A stretch of DNA of 60,595 nucleotides from Hellea sp. (GTDB lineage: Bacteria; Pseudomonadota; Alphaproteobacteria; Caulobacterales; Maricaulaceae), in assembly GCA_020627655.1 (NCBI GenBank), contig JAHDGM010000004.1, positions 40,878 through 101,472 of the forward strand, in the 5' to 3' direction. Under the pieces are notes generated by a model. It had not been told where the DNA came from. It made no database searches and was given only the letters and a program-made list of their open reading frames with translations. Below are positions 16,581 to 24,853 of the stretch, one piece after another. Every line of letters starts with the position of its first letter. Positions within the stretch are counted from its first letter, which is position 1. A program made the position numbers and the translations under genes.

Positions 16581-18878
16581 TTGGTGGGCGCCTTGGCAAA
16601 AGTTGAAAAAATGGACACGGAGTTAGCAATTCCGCCTATTAAAGAGGATTTCCCCGCAGGGTCGTCGGATTTGCAGACTCAGGATGCGAATCTGGCGGCC
16701 CCATCTTACGTATCAGTTCACAATGACCCTTTATTGGATTGCTTTCGGCATATTGCCCAACATCATTATATCAATTTACCTTCTCATGGTCTTACCGATG
16801 GATTGGCGCTGGTTGGAGAGCAAATATCACCCGCTCATATACAGTCATTAGCTAAGAAAGCGGGTCTTAGTTCTGGGGCGTTTGATTGCAAGATAGAGGG
16901 ATTGGGCCGACATGTGCTGCCTTGTATTGCTTTAACCACCGGTCGGGGTGCTTGGGTAATTCATGCTATAGATGCTGACACTGTTACATTATTTGTACCT
17001 GGACACACAGATCTTGTGAAGATGGCCAAGGCGGATGCTGCCAAACAGCTTATAGGTCACGGTATTGAGCTCATCCCTACGGATAGTTCAAAACATACAT
17101 CACTGCGCTCTTCAAAGAGCAAGCGCGGATGGTTTTGGAGTGTTATCAGCGAACTTAAGGGTGAGTATAGTAAAGTCGTACTAGCTTCTGTGCTCGTTAA
17201 TATGCTCGCCATAGCGGCGCCTCTATTCACTCTGAATGTTTATGACAGAGTGCTACCAAACTCTGCTTTTTCGACGCTTTGGGTTTTGGCCGTTGGTATG
17301 GGTATCGTTCTGATTTTTGATTTGATTTTCAGGGCTCTAAGGGGCGCAATTATAGACTCAACCGGTCGATGGGCGGATGTGAAACTTGCTTCAAAAATAT
17401 TTGATCACGTTTTGCATATGAAAATGGCTGATAAACCATTGCGTTCTGGTGAGTTCGCTAATCGCCTGCGAGATTTTGAGACTGTCAGAGAGTTTTTCTC
17501 ATCCGCCACTATATTAGCCGTGATCGATATAATTTTTGTGTCACTATTCTTATTTGTGATTCATGCAGTGGGCGGCCCATTGGCCTATATTCCAGCCGCA
17601 GCTGTTGTCGTGGTTTTGATCTTTGGCTTGATTATACAGCCCTTTATGATGCGGAATGTTCGCGCGGTTCAAGAAGAAGCCGCGATGAAACACGGATTGC
17701 TGATCGAGACGATTAATGGACTCGATACCATTAAAACTTTGAACGCCGAAGATGTGTTCCTGAACCGGTGGCAGAAACTTGTCGCAAAGACCGCGAGATC
17801 AACGGAAAAAGTTCGGGGTTATTCTCTGAACATGATCAATTTTACTTTGGTTGTGCAGCAGGCAGTAACTGTTGGATTGATTATTTATGGAACTTATCTG
17901 TTCGATCAGGGGGATATTTCCATGGGGGGTATCATTGCAACAGTCATGTTGGCAAGCCGCGCAGTTGCGCCGCTCGGCACAGTTGCAGGTACCTTGTCCC
18001 GTTTGCAGCAATCTTTGGTTTCATTGAAAAATCTTAACGACATCATGGCGACGGAACCTGAAAACTCAGAGGCTGCACTGGAATTATCGCGGACGATCTC
18101 AAAGGGTGATATTGAGTTTGACAAAGTTTCGTTTGCTTATCCTAACACATTAAGCCCGGCTATTACGGACTTGTCGTTTAAAATACGCGCAGGCGAACGA
18201 ATTGGCATTATTGGTAAGGTTGGCGCAGGTAAAAGTACTATCGCTCAGATTATAGCCGGTTTATATCGTCCAGCTGATGGGTCCGTTTCCATTGACGGCA
18301 TCAATACCAGCCAGCTTCATACATCTGATTTACGGCGTTCTGTCGGGTTTGTTCAGCAGGATATTCTTTTATTTTCGGGCAGCGTTCGAGAAAACATCGC
18401 TTTTGGATTCCCGCACGCAACGGATGAGGACATTGTCAAAGCTGCTGAGCTAAGCGGTGCCTCAACCTTTATAGACGCACACCCGCTAGGCTATGGCATG
18501 CCGGTCGGCGAGGGAGGCAAGTTTCTTTCTGGTGGGCAGCGCCAGTTTGTAGCGCTTGCTCGGGCCTTAATTCGTGATCCGGAAATATTGTTACTTGATG
18601 AGCCTACCTCGGCAATGGATACGACAAGTGAACGCCTGTTTATGGATCGCCTGGATATGGCGACCAAAGGTAAAACATTGATCGTTTCGACTCATAGGCA
18701 CTCGTTGTTGTCGATCGTTGATAAGATCATGCTGGTCGATAACGGGCGGATTATGGCTTACGGTCCAAAAGATCAGGTTTTGAAGCTCTTGCAGTCGCAG
18801 GCACAGCCATCATCGGAAAGTAAAGGGCATGTTCTTTCTATAAAACGGCCGGTAATGCCGCTGGGCGGTGAAACATGA
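16581..18878 (+). CDS. lapB: LapB-like type I secretion ABC transporter
   Basis: Inner-membrane ATPase/permease of the adhesin exporter. An N-terminal C39-peptidase-like domain (about 50-165) lacks the catalytic cysteine, as in the RTX/LapB class that binds but does not cleave substrate. The ABC membrane domain (about 195-470) and nucleotide-binding domain (about 510-745) follow, with Walker A GKVGAGKST, signature LSGGQRQ, Walker B ILLLDEPTSAMD and a switch His in STHRHS. The exact start is uncertain: the frame opens at TTG 16581, TTG 16593 has GGTGGG just upstream, and ATG 16611 is also possible. Confidence 0.92.
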   Translation: MVGALAKVEKMDTELAIPPIKEDFPAGSSDLQTQDANLAAPSYVSVHNDPLLDCFRHIAQHHYINLPSHGLTDGLALVGEQISPAHIQSLAKKAGLSSGAFDCKIEGLGRHVLPCIALTTGRGAWVIHAIDADTVTLFVPGHTDLVKMAKADAAKQLIGHGIELIPTDSSKHTSLRSSKSKRGWFWSVISELKGEYSKVVLASVLVNMLAIAAPLFTLNVYDRVLPNSAFSTLWVLAVGMGIVLIFDLIFRALRGAIIDSTGRWADVKLASKIFDHVLHMKMADKPLRSGEFANRLRDFETVREFFSSATILAVIDIIFVSLFLFVIHAVGGPLAYIPAAAVVVVLIFGLIIQPFMMRNVRAVQEEAAMKHGLLIETINGLDTIKTLNAEDVFLNRWQKLVAKTARSTEKVRGYSLNMINFTLVVQQAVTVGLIIYGTYLFDQGDISMGGIIATVMLASRAVAPLGTVAGTLSRLQQSLVSLKNLNDIMATEPENSEAALELSRTISKGDIEFDKVSFAYPNTLSPAITDLSFKIRAGERIGIIGKVGAGKSTIAQIIAGLYRPADGSVSIDGINTSQLHTSDLRRSVGFVQQDILLFSGSVRENIAFGFPHATDEDIVKAAELSGASTFIDAHPLGYGMPVGEGGKFLSGGQRQFVALARALIRDPEILLLDEPTSAMDTTSERLFMDRLDMATKGKTLIVSTHRHSLLSIVDKIMLVDNGRIMAYGPKDQVLKLLQSQAQPSSESKGHVLSIKRPVMPLGGET

Positions 18879-20197
18879 GTTCGCCTCGCTGGACAGATGC
18901 AGATTTTCGGAGCAATCCAGTATATGCGACGCGGCCACCGCGCAACCTGTTGTCATGGATGTTCATTGTTGCTGGTCTCAGTCTGATAGCGGCCTTTATC
19001 GCTTGGGCGCATTCGTCTGAGGTTGAGGAAGTTACGCGCGGACAAGGGCGGATTGTGCCTTCATCCCGCATCCAAATTGTTCAAAGCCTTGAGGGCGGAA
19101 TCGTAGCAGCCATTCATGTGAGTGAAGGGCAGCGTGTTGAGAAGGGACAATTACTGGTCAATATTGACGACACCATGTTTTCGGCCAGCCTTGAAGAGGT
19201 CAATGCTCAAAAGGCGTCATTAGGCGGGAAAATTGCGCGGCTTGAAGCGGAATTGGCAGGTAAGTCAACGATTGTGTTTCCTGAGGGATTTGTGGAGAAC
19301 TTCCCTGAAATTGTTGCCAGTGAACGAAAGCTTTTCACAGCGCGTCGATCAACGCTTAATAATAAAATTCGTACCATGCGAGCGCAAAGAGAGCAGCGTC
19401 GACAGGAATATGAAGAGCTGCTGGCTACAGAACGCCGACTTGAGACCGAAATAGGGCATTCACGTGACGAACTTGCCGTTAACCAACGGGTATCTGACTT
19501 GGTTCCCGAGGCTGAAATGATCCAGCTGAGGAAGCAGATAAGCGGTCTGGAAGGTGAGCGCGATATAGCGCGGTCCAGTCAGCGCCGCGCGCAAGCCTCG
19601 ATCCAGGAAGCCGAATCCATGATTAATCAAGCGCGGTCAGAATTTCGTGAAGCCGCACAGTCAGAGCTAACCGAAACTCGCGGGACTCTATCTGTTATTG
19701 AAGCCAGTTCAAAATCTGCTGGGGATCGTGTTGAGCGTGCAGGTTTGCGTTCTCCAGTCGATGGAATTGTGAATGCACTTCACGTCACAACGCTAGGAGG
19801 TGTGGTGAGGCCGGGTGATGATATGGTGGAAATTGTTCCTTTTGGGGATACACTTCAGATTGAAGCCCGTATTCGGCCAAAAGACATTGCCTTTTTATCA
19901 ACTCAGCAAAAAGCACGCGTAACTATCACGGCCTATGATTACTCGATTTATGGCGGACTTGAGGGTTACGTCGAACGCATCGGCGCAGATAGCCTGATGG
20001 ATGAAATTACCGGAGAGAACTACTTTCCCATCGATATTCTGGCAGATGCCAGCAATTTCAAAAAAGATAATGAAGCTCTCCCAATCACGCCGGGAATGGT
20101 AGCGAGTGTTGACATTATCACAGGTGAAAAAACGATCCTGCAATATTTGATGAAGCCGGTGAATAAAGCGCGCTATGAGGGGCTACGCGAAAGATGA
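18875..20197 (+). CDS. lapC: LapC-like HlyD-family membrane fusion protein
   Basis: Periplasmic adaptor bridging LapB and LapE. 440 residues: an N-terminal helix (about 25-45), a lipoyl half-domain (GGIVAAIHVSEGQRVEKGQLLV), a long alpha-helical hairpin (about 105-280, heptad-rich), the second lipoyl half (LRSPVDGIVNALHV) and the HlyD beta-barrel domain to the end. It overlaps lapB by ATGA, so translation is coupled. Length and domain order are normal for the family. Confidence 0.93.
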   Translation: MSSPRWTDADFRSNPVYATRPPRNLLSWMFIVAGLSLIAAFIAWAHSSEVEEVTRGQGRIVPSSRIQIVQSLEGGIVAAIHVSEGQRVEKGQLLVNIDDTMFSASLEEVNAQKASLGGKIARLEAELAGKSTIVFPEGFVENFPEIVASERKLFTARRSTLNNKIRTMRAQREQRRQEYEELLATERRLETEIGHSRDELAVNQRVSDLVPEAEMIQLRKQISGLEGERDIARSSQRRAQASIQEAESMINQARSEFREAAQSELTETRGTLSVIEASSKSAGDRVERAGLRSPVDGIVNALHVTTLGGVVRPGDDMVEIVPFGDTLQIEARIRPKDIAFLSTQQKARVTITAYDYSIYGGLEGYVERIGADSLMDEITGENYFPIDILADASNFKKDNEALPITPGMVASVDIITGEKTILQYLMKPVNKARYEGLRER

Positions 20198-20826
20198 TGA
20201 AGCATGTTGATATTAATCTTGGTTCGGTCAACGAAGTTGTTGGTGGAGACCCTCTAACGCCTAGGATCGTACAATATAAAGGCAAACGCTATTGCATTCG
20301 CCTCGAAGACACCTACTGGGCCGTGTTGGAAGCTGAAGCAAAAGCTCGCGGCATAAAACTTAATCAAGTTGTACATGAATATTACACCCATCCAGATGGG
20401 GAGGGTAATCGAACTGCGTTTCTTCGGCGTCATACTGTGGCTTGGCTGGCAGAATCCCTAACACAAAGCCAGGAGCGTCTTGCCATGGAAGGCAGTGAAG
20501 TTCGCTGCGTTTTAAGCGCTACGCCTGAACCGGCATTTTTGTTTTCGGAAGATATGAGCGTGTCGCGCCATAATCGATATTTCCGTGCGTGGCTTGCTAA
20601 ACAAGTCGGCAAGTTGGATGAAGAACTGCTGGAAAAAATGCGGGTAAGCTTCCGGTCTTCAATTCGAGTGCTAATGGATCGTATAAAAGAATCCGGTGGG
20701 ATTACACGTAATGAAAGCGCGGCTATTTTATTGCCAGGGTATGCGTTGACTATACGTGTCAACGTTGTTTCTATTCAGAATTATCAGGGTCATCCGGCCT
20801 ATTTGAGTATCATTATTCCATCCTGA
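20194..20826 (+). CDS. Ribbon-helix-helix protein with possible PAS-like domain
   Basis: 210 residues; ATG overlaps the lapC stop (ATGA), so it is translated with the exporter genes. Residues about 30-62 (KRYCIRLEDTYWAVLEAEA...GIKLNQVV) match the ribbon-helix-helix domain family PF13467: a beta strand then two helices, with the conserved RLED-W pattern. Residues about 105-200 contain PEPAFLFSEDMSVSRHNRYFRAWL and a beta-rich end, which suggests a PAS-like sensor fold; this is a pattern match by eye. Likely a DNA-binding regulator of adhesin or exporter genes, possibly autoregulatory. The ligand is unknown. Confidence 0.65.
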   Translation: MMKHVDINLGSVNEVVGGDPLTPRIVQYKGKRYCIRLEDTYWAVLEAEAKARGIKLNQVVHEYYTHPDGEGNRTAFLRRHTVAWLAESLTQSQERLAMEGSEVRCVLSATPEPAFLFSEDMSVSRHNRYFRAWLAKQVGKLDEELLEKMRVSFRSSIRVLMDRIKESGGITRNESAAILLPGYALTIRVNVVSIQNYQGHPAYLSIIIPS

Positions 20827-20967
20827 ATTTGAGTTTTACGAAAAAATAATTGCCTTTCACCTGACTTTCCGTACGTTGCTCGGAAAGCCTTGAAGGGTGC
20901 GATGGAAGATACCAACGCATTTATTAAAAACGGCCGCCGCAATGGAAAGGTCGATAGGGGAGATAGT

Positions 20968-22878
20968 ATGAAAAATTTTATGATATGTGTGTCGCTTGTG
21001 ACCTTGGTAGCATGTTCGGGCAAGCAGGAACGTGTCATGTACGAAATGGAATATAGGGACCGCGCACCTGTTAAAATTACAGAAAATGCAACAAAGAACG
21101 CCTATTTTGGTGACCTCCATGTCCATACAAAAAACTCCTTCGATGCCTATATTACAGGGACGCGAACAACAGCAGATGACTCATATCGCTTTGCCAAAGG
21201 TGAGGCGATTGATAATGGGGCAGGAACTCAAATCAAGCTGTCTGGCTCGCCGCTTGATTTTTACGGAGTCACAGATCACGGAGAATATATGGGCGTGGTC
21301 GCAGCGCTAGACCCGCAGACTAGTCAAGATCCATTATCTGAAACAGAAACTGCTAAATCAATATTTGGTCTTTGGGGAGGTTCAACGGATGACCGCATGA
21401 ATGCATTTCTGGCTATTGGCACAACAATTGTGACTGGAGAGCCTATAGAAGACATTTATGATCGTGAATTTATTGATAGTGCCTGGGCGTTTAACGTCAA
21501 TGCGGCTGAAAAACATTACGAGCCAGGTGTGTTCACGACTTTCGCTGCTTATGAATATACGCAAATGAATGTTGTTGGCGAGATTGAAGATAATTTAGGG
21601 GCCACGAACCTTCACAGAAATGTGGTTTTTAAAGACAAGGCTCCGAAACGATTATTTGCAACCTTGGACTCTACTAATCCAGAAGACCTTTGGGAGTGGA
21701 TGAATGGACAGCGCGCCGATGGCGTTGATGTGATTGCCATTCCTCACAATTCCAATGCATCAAACGGACAGATGTTTGCAACTACCATGACGGATGGCTC
21801 TCCATTAACGCAAGAATACGCCATTAACCGTATGACGAATGAACCGATAGTGGAGATGACGCAGGTAAAAGGCACTTCTGAAACTCATCCGCTTTTATCG
21901 CCGGAGGATGAATTTGCTGATCATGAATTATATGAAATTCTGGTCGGAATGGCTAATGAGAGCGAAAAGGTTCCGGGAAGTTTCGTGCGCCAATCTCTGG
22001 CTATTGGAATGAGGATGGAAGAACAGACCGGCGGAAACCCATACGCGTTCGGTTTTATAGGCTCCTCTGATACCCATGTCAGCGGCCCATCTTTATCAGA
22101 AGAAGAGCATTTCGGAAAATTCTCACATGATACAGACAAAGATCAACGAGGATCCATTCCGCCGGCTGGTGCAATGGAGTGGAATGGCGAAGGTAGCGGC
22201 GCGGCTTTGGATTTTATCTCCACCGCACAATATGGCGCGTCTGGGTTGGCAGGCGTCTGGGCGGAAGCCAATACGCGTGAGCATATTTTTGATGCCATGC
22301 GCCGTAAAGAAACATTTGCGACATCGGGCCCACGCCTAAAGGTTCGTATGTTTGCGGGAAATTATGAAGACGGGGTTTTGGCCGCGCCCGACATGTTGGC
22401 AAAAGCTTACGCAGATGGTGTTCCCATGGGCGGAAATCTTAACGCCGGAGATGAATCCCCAGACTTCATTTTGTGGGCTATGAAAGACCCTCAGGGAACG
22501 CCTTTGCAGCGTATGCAGGTTATCAAAGTTTGGTCTGATGGAGATCAAAACATGGAAACTATTTATGATGTGGCCTGCGCAGGCGGCGCGGCACCAGATC
22601 CAGCGACTAACCGATGTCCCGATAACGGTGCACGTGTGGATTTATCAAACTGCGCTACGAATGATGAAACAGGTGCGGCGGAACTCAAGACGGTTTGGCA
22701 GGACCCTAGCTTTCAACAAGGGCAAAAGGCTGCCTACTACGTCAGGGCTTTGGAAAATCCGAAATGTCGTTGGAGTAGTTGGGATGCCGTAAGAAATGGC
22801 ACAGCGCCTAATCCAGGCATGAAGAAAACTATTCAAGACCGAGTATGGAGTTCGCCAATCTGGATAATGCCGAGATAA
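20968..22878 (+). CDS. DUF3604 lipoprotein (PHP-like putative metal hydrolase)
   Basis: The start is ATG 20968 with a strong GGGGAG RBS; it begins a lipoprotein signal with the LVAC lipobox. The mature 620 residues match DUF3604, with putative metal ligands GDLHVHT, VTDHGEYMG, AIPHNSNASNG and GSSDTHVSG spread as in PHP-type metallohydrolases. The substrate is unknown; family members often sit beside sulfatases or TonB receptors. A formylglycine-generating-like gene follows after 77 bases on the same strand, so the two are probably cotranscribed. Confidence 0.8.
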   Translation: MKNFMICVSLVTLVACSGKQERVMYEMEYRDRAPVKITENATKNAYFGDLHVHTKNSFDAYITGTRTTADDSYRFAKGEAIDNGAGTQIKLSGSPLDFYGVTDHGEYMGVVAALDPQTSQDPLSETETAKSIFGLWGGSTDDRMNAFLAIGTTIVTGEPIEDIYDREFIDSAWAFNVNAAEKHYEPGVFTTFAAYEYTQMNVVGEIEDNLGATNLHRNVVFKDKAPKRLFATLDSTNPEDLWEWMNGQRADGVDVIAIPHNSNASNGQMFATTMTDGSPLTQEYAINRMTNEPIVEMTQVKGTSETHPLLSPEDEFADHELYEILVGMANESEKVPGSFVRQSLAIGMRMEEQTGGNPYAFGFIGSSDTHVSGPSLSEEEHFGKFSHDTDKDQRGSIPPAGAMEWNGEGSGAALDFISTAQYGASGLAGVWAEANTREHIFDAMRRKETFATSGPRLKVRMFAGNYEDGVLAAPDMLAKAYADGVPMGGNLNAGDESPDFILWAMKDPQGTPLQRMQVIKVWSDGDQNMETIYDVACAGGAAPDPATNRCPDNGARVDLSNCATNDETGAAELKTVWQDPSFQQGQKAAYYVRALENPKCRWSSWDAVRNGTAPNPGMKKTIQDRVWSSPIWIMPR

Positions 22879-22955
22879 ATTGTATGACTCTGATATTTCA
22901 AGAAACATAAATGCCATGCCAGCTTTAGTATCGGGTCGTCTGAGGTATTGTAAAA

Positions 22956-23801
22956 TTGCGCTTTAACAGACTGATTATATTGATTATTTTGGGCCTGCAT
23001 TCCTGTGGCAACCCTGAGACGATAACGTCGGAAACGGCTCAGTGCGTAACGCCTCCGGTTAAGACGGTGGACATGGCTTCGGGAAGCTTCGTTATGGGAA
23101 GTGATGAGGCTTACCGCGAAGAAAGGCCCGCGCGTTCTCAATCAGTTGAGGCTTTTAATATAGACATAACTGAAGTTACGAATGTTCAGTTCGCCGCTTT
23201 TGTAGAAGCTACAAACTATGTGACCGACGCCGAAAGAATACAGCCGGGTTTTGATCAAGCAGGCGGGGCTGTGTTTTCAGTGCCAAACGCAGCGCAGCCA
23301 AGTTGGTGGCGTTTTGTCGAGGGCGCGAACTGGCAAAATCCTGAAGGCCCGGGTAGTTCCATCAAAGGTCGTGATAATGAGCCTGTAGTTCAAATTAGCC
23401 TTAATGACGCCAAGGCTTATGCCGCATGGATGGGGCGCCGTCTTCCGACCGAGGCTGAATGGGAATATGCGGCCGCTGCTGATCAGGGGCCAGACGGTGC
23501 GAATACATGGCAAGGGGCTTTCCCGATCGAAAACACTAAACAAGATGGTTATGATTTTCGCGCACCGGTTGGATGTTACGCGCCTAATCAATCCGGGCTC
23601 TATGACATGATCGGAAATGTCTGGGAGTGGACGGATACAATCTATCAGGATGCAAATGGTGAACCGGTACACGCCATTAAAGGTGGATCATTCTTATGTG
23701 CGCCCAATTATTGCCGTCGCTACAGGGCTTCAGCACGTCAGCCGCAGGAGACGGGTCTGTCGACTAATCACATTGGCTTCCGGACAGTAAGCAACCAATA
23801 A
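22956..23801 (+). CDS. Formylglycine-generating enzyme-like (SUMF1 family) exported protein
   Basis: 281 residues. The fold signature is clear: MASGSFVMGSDE, EVTNVQFAAFV, GRRLPTEAEWEYAA, GNVWEWT, IKGGSFLC and IGFRTV. Two cysteines, Cys248 and Cys253 (SFLCAPNYC), match the C-x4-C copper-binding pair of true formylglycine-generating enzymes, so sulfatase activation is plausible. The start is TTG 22956 with GAGG 11 bases upstream. The N-terminus is hydrophobic with a weak lipobox (LHSC), implying export, which is unusual because bacterial FGEs are often cytoplasmic. No sulfatase gene is seen in the window. Confidence 0.82.
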   Translation: MRFNRLIILIILGLHSCGNPETITSETAQCVTPPVKTVDMASGSFVMGSDEAYREERPARSQSVEAFNIDITEVTNVQFAAFVEATNYVTDAERIQPGFDQAGGAVFSVPNAAQPSWWRFVEGANWQNPEGPGSSIKGRDNEPVVQISLNDAKAYAAWMGRRLPTEAEWEYAAAADQGPDGANTWQGAFPIENTKQDGYDFRAPVGCYAPNQSGLYDMIGNVWEWTDTIYQDANGEPVHAIKGGSFLCAPNYCRRYRASARQPQETGLSTNHIGFRTVSNQ

Positions 23802-23811
23802 TAATCCGGGA

Positions 23812-24750
23812 TCAAATGATCCAAGGTTTTGCCACGTTTTTGATGATTGTTAATAGCTCAGATGCCCAGGGTGACATGGTCCAGGTTTTGCGCTGCACAA
23901 TCCCAATTGTAATAGGCGGAAGAGCTGAATTTTGTCCAAGGCTGGTAAAACTCCCATAGATGCGCAGTTTGTCAAAACCGGGTTCATAGATGGCTGACCA
24001 ATAATCTGACCGGGCTACCAGCTTAGCGGCGAAATTAAAGTCATCCGCCAGCACTTGCGGGACGCGAAAGTTTTGGCCTCGAGATTTATGTAGCTCTTCA
24101 ATTTTGGAGACAATGTTAAGCGGTGGTGAGGGCCCCACCAAAGGGTAGTCAAATAGAACGGTTTCAATATCAGGCTTGGATAATGCAGGATGATCAGTCC
24201 TTAGATAGGCTATAAGCGGAATTTCCAACAGCGGGGCAAAAGATAGCTCCTGATTCATAAGGATTTCGTTTCCGAAATCATCAGAATAACCTTCTGCTCC
24301 AAAGGCAAAATCAAGTTCGCCATTACTGAGTTGCCGCATTAATGCCGGCGTAGCATCCACGGATAAACGAATGACAGTATCCGGATAAGTTTTACTAAAA
24401 CGGATCAGGCTTTCGGTGAAAAACAGATCATCCAATCCGGGTTTTATGCCGACCTTAATCGTCCCGCTACGCCCGCGCTTGTGCAATCTCATTTCGCTTT
24501 CAAAATCCCGGCTGTGAGCTAGTAACCTCTGGCTCGAAGCCAGAAAGTTTTCACCAATCTGGGTGAGTTTGACGCCTTTCGGTTGGCGGTCCAAAAGTTT
24601 CAGGTCAAATTGACTTTCAAGCTTCTGAATCCGCCGCGTTAGAGCCGGTTGCGTAAGACCTAGTTGACGGGCAGCTTTATTAATGGCGCCAGTCTTTGAA
24701 ACAACTAATAAATATTCTAGGTCTTTGAGGTCAATCATAAGGGGCCGCAT
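23812..24750 (-). CDS. LysR-family transcriptional regulator
   Basis: 312 residues: an N-terminal winged helix (about 5-65: DLEYLLVVSKTGAINKAARQLGLTQPALTRRIQKLE) and a substrate-binding domain (about 93-300). It is divergent from the TonB receptor gene, with 103 bases of AT-rich DNA between them, so it probably controls the receptor-dehydrogenase set in response to its substrate or an intermediate. ATG 24750 and ATG 24738 are both possible starts. It converges on the FGE-like gene with a 10-base gap. Confidence 0.9.
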   Translation of the reverse strand: MRPLMIDLKDLEYLLVVSKTGAINKAARQLGLTQPALTRRIQKLESQFDLKLLDRQPKGVKLTQIGENFLASSQRLLAHSRDFESEMRLHKRGRSGTIKVGIKPGLDDLFFTESLIRFSKTYPDTVIRLSVDATPALMRQLSNGELDFAFGAEGYSDDFGNEILMNQELSFAPLLEIPLIAYLRTDHPALSKPDIETVLFDYPLVGPSPPLNIVSKIEELHKSRGQNFRVPQVLADDFNFAAKLVARSDYWSAIYEPGFDKLRIYGSFTSLGQNSALPPITIGIVQRKTWTMSPWASELLTIIKNVAKPWII

Positions 24751-24853
24751 TATGCAAAGTTATTATACAAATATACCTTAATATCATTTTACATTATATG
24801 AAAAGATTGGTTTATTCTACACAACTATATTTAAAAGACATCTAGGGGAGATT

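Noticed and set aside
23809-23822. GGATCA-AA-TGATCC inverted repeat as terminator between the FGE-like gene and LysR
   Set aside because: Six-base arms with a two-base loop and no T-run; too weak and it overlaps the LysR stop codon.
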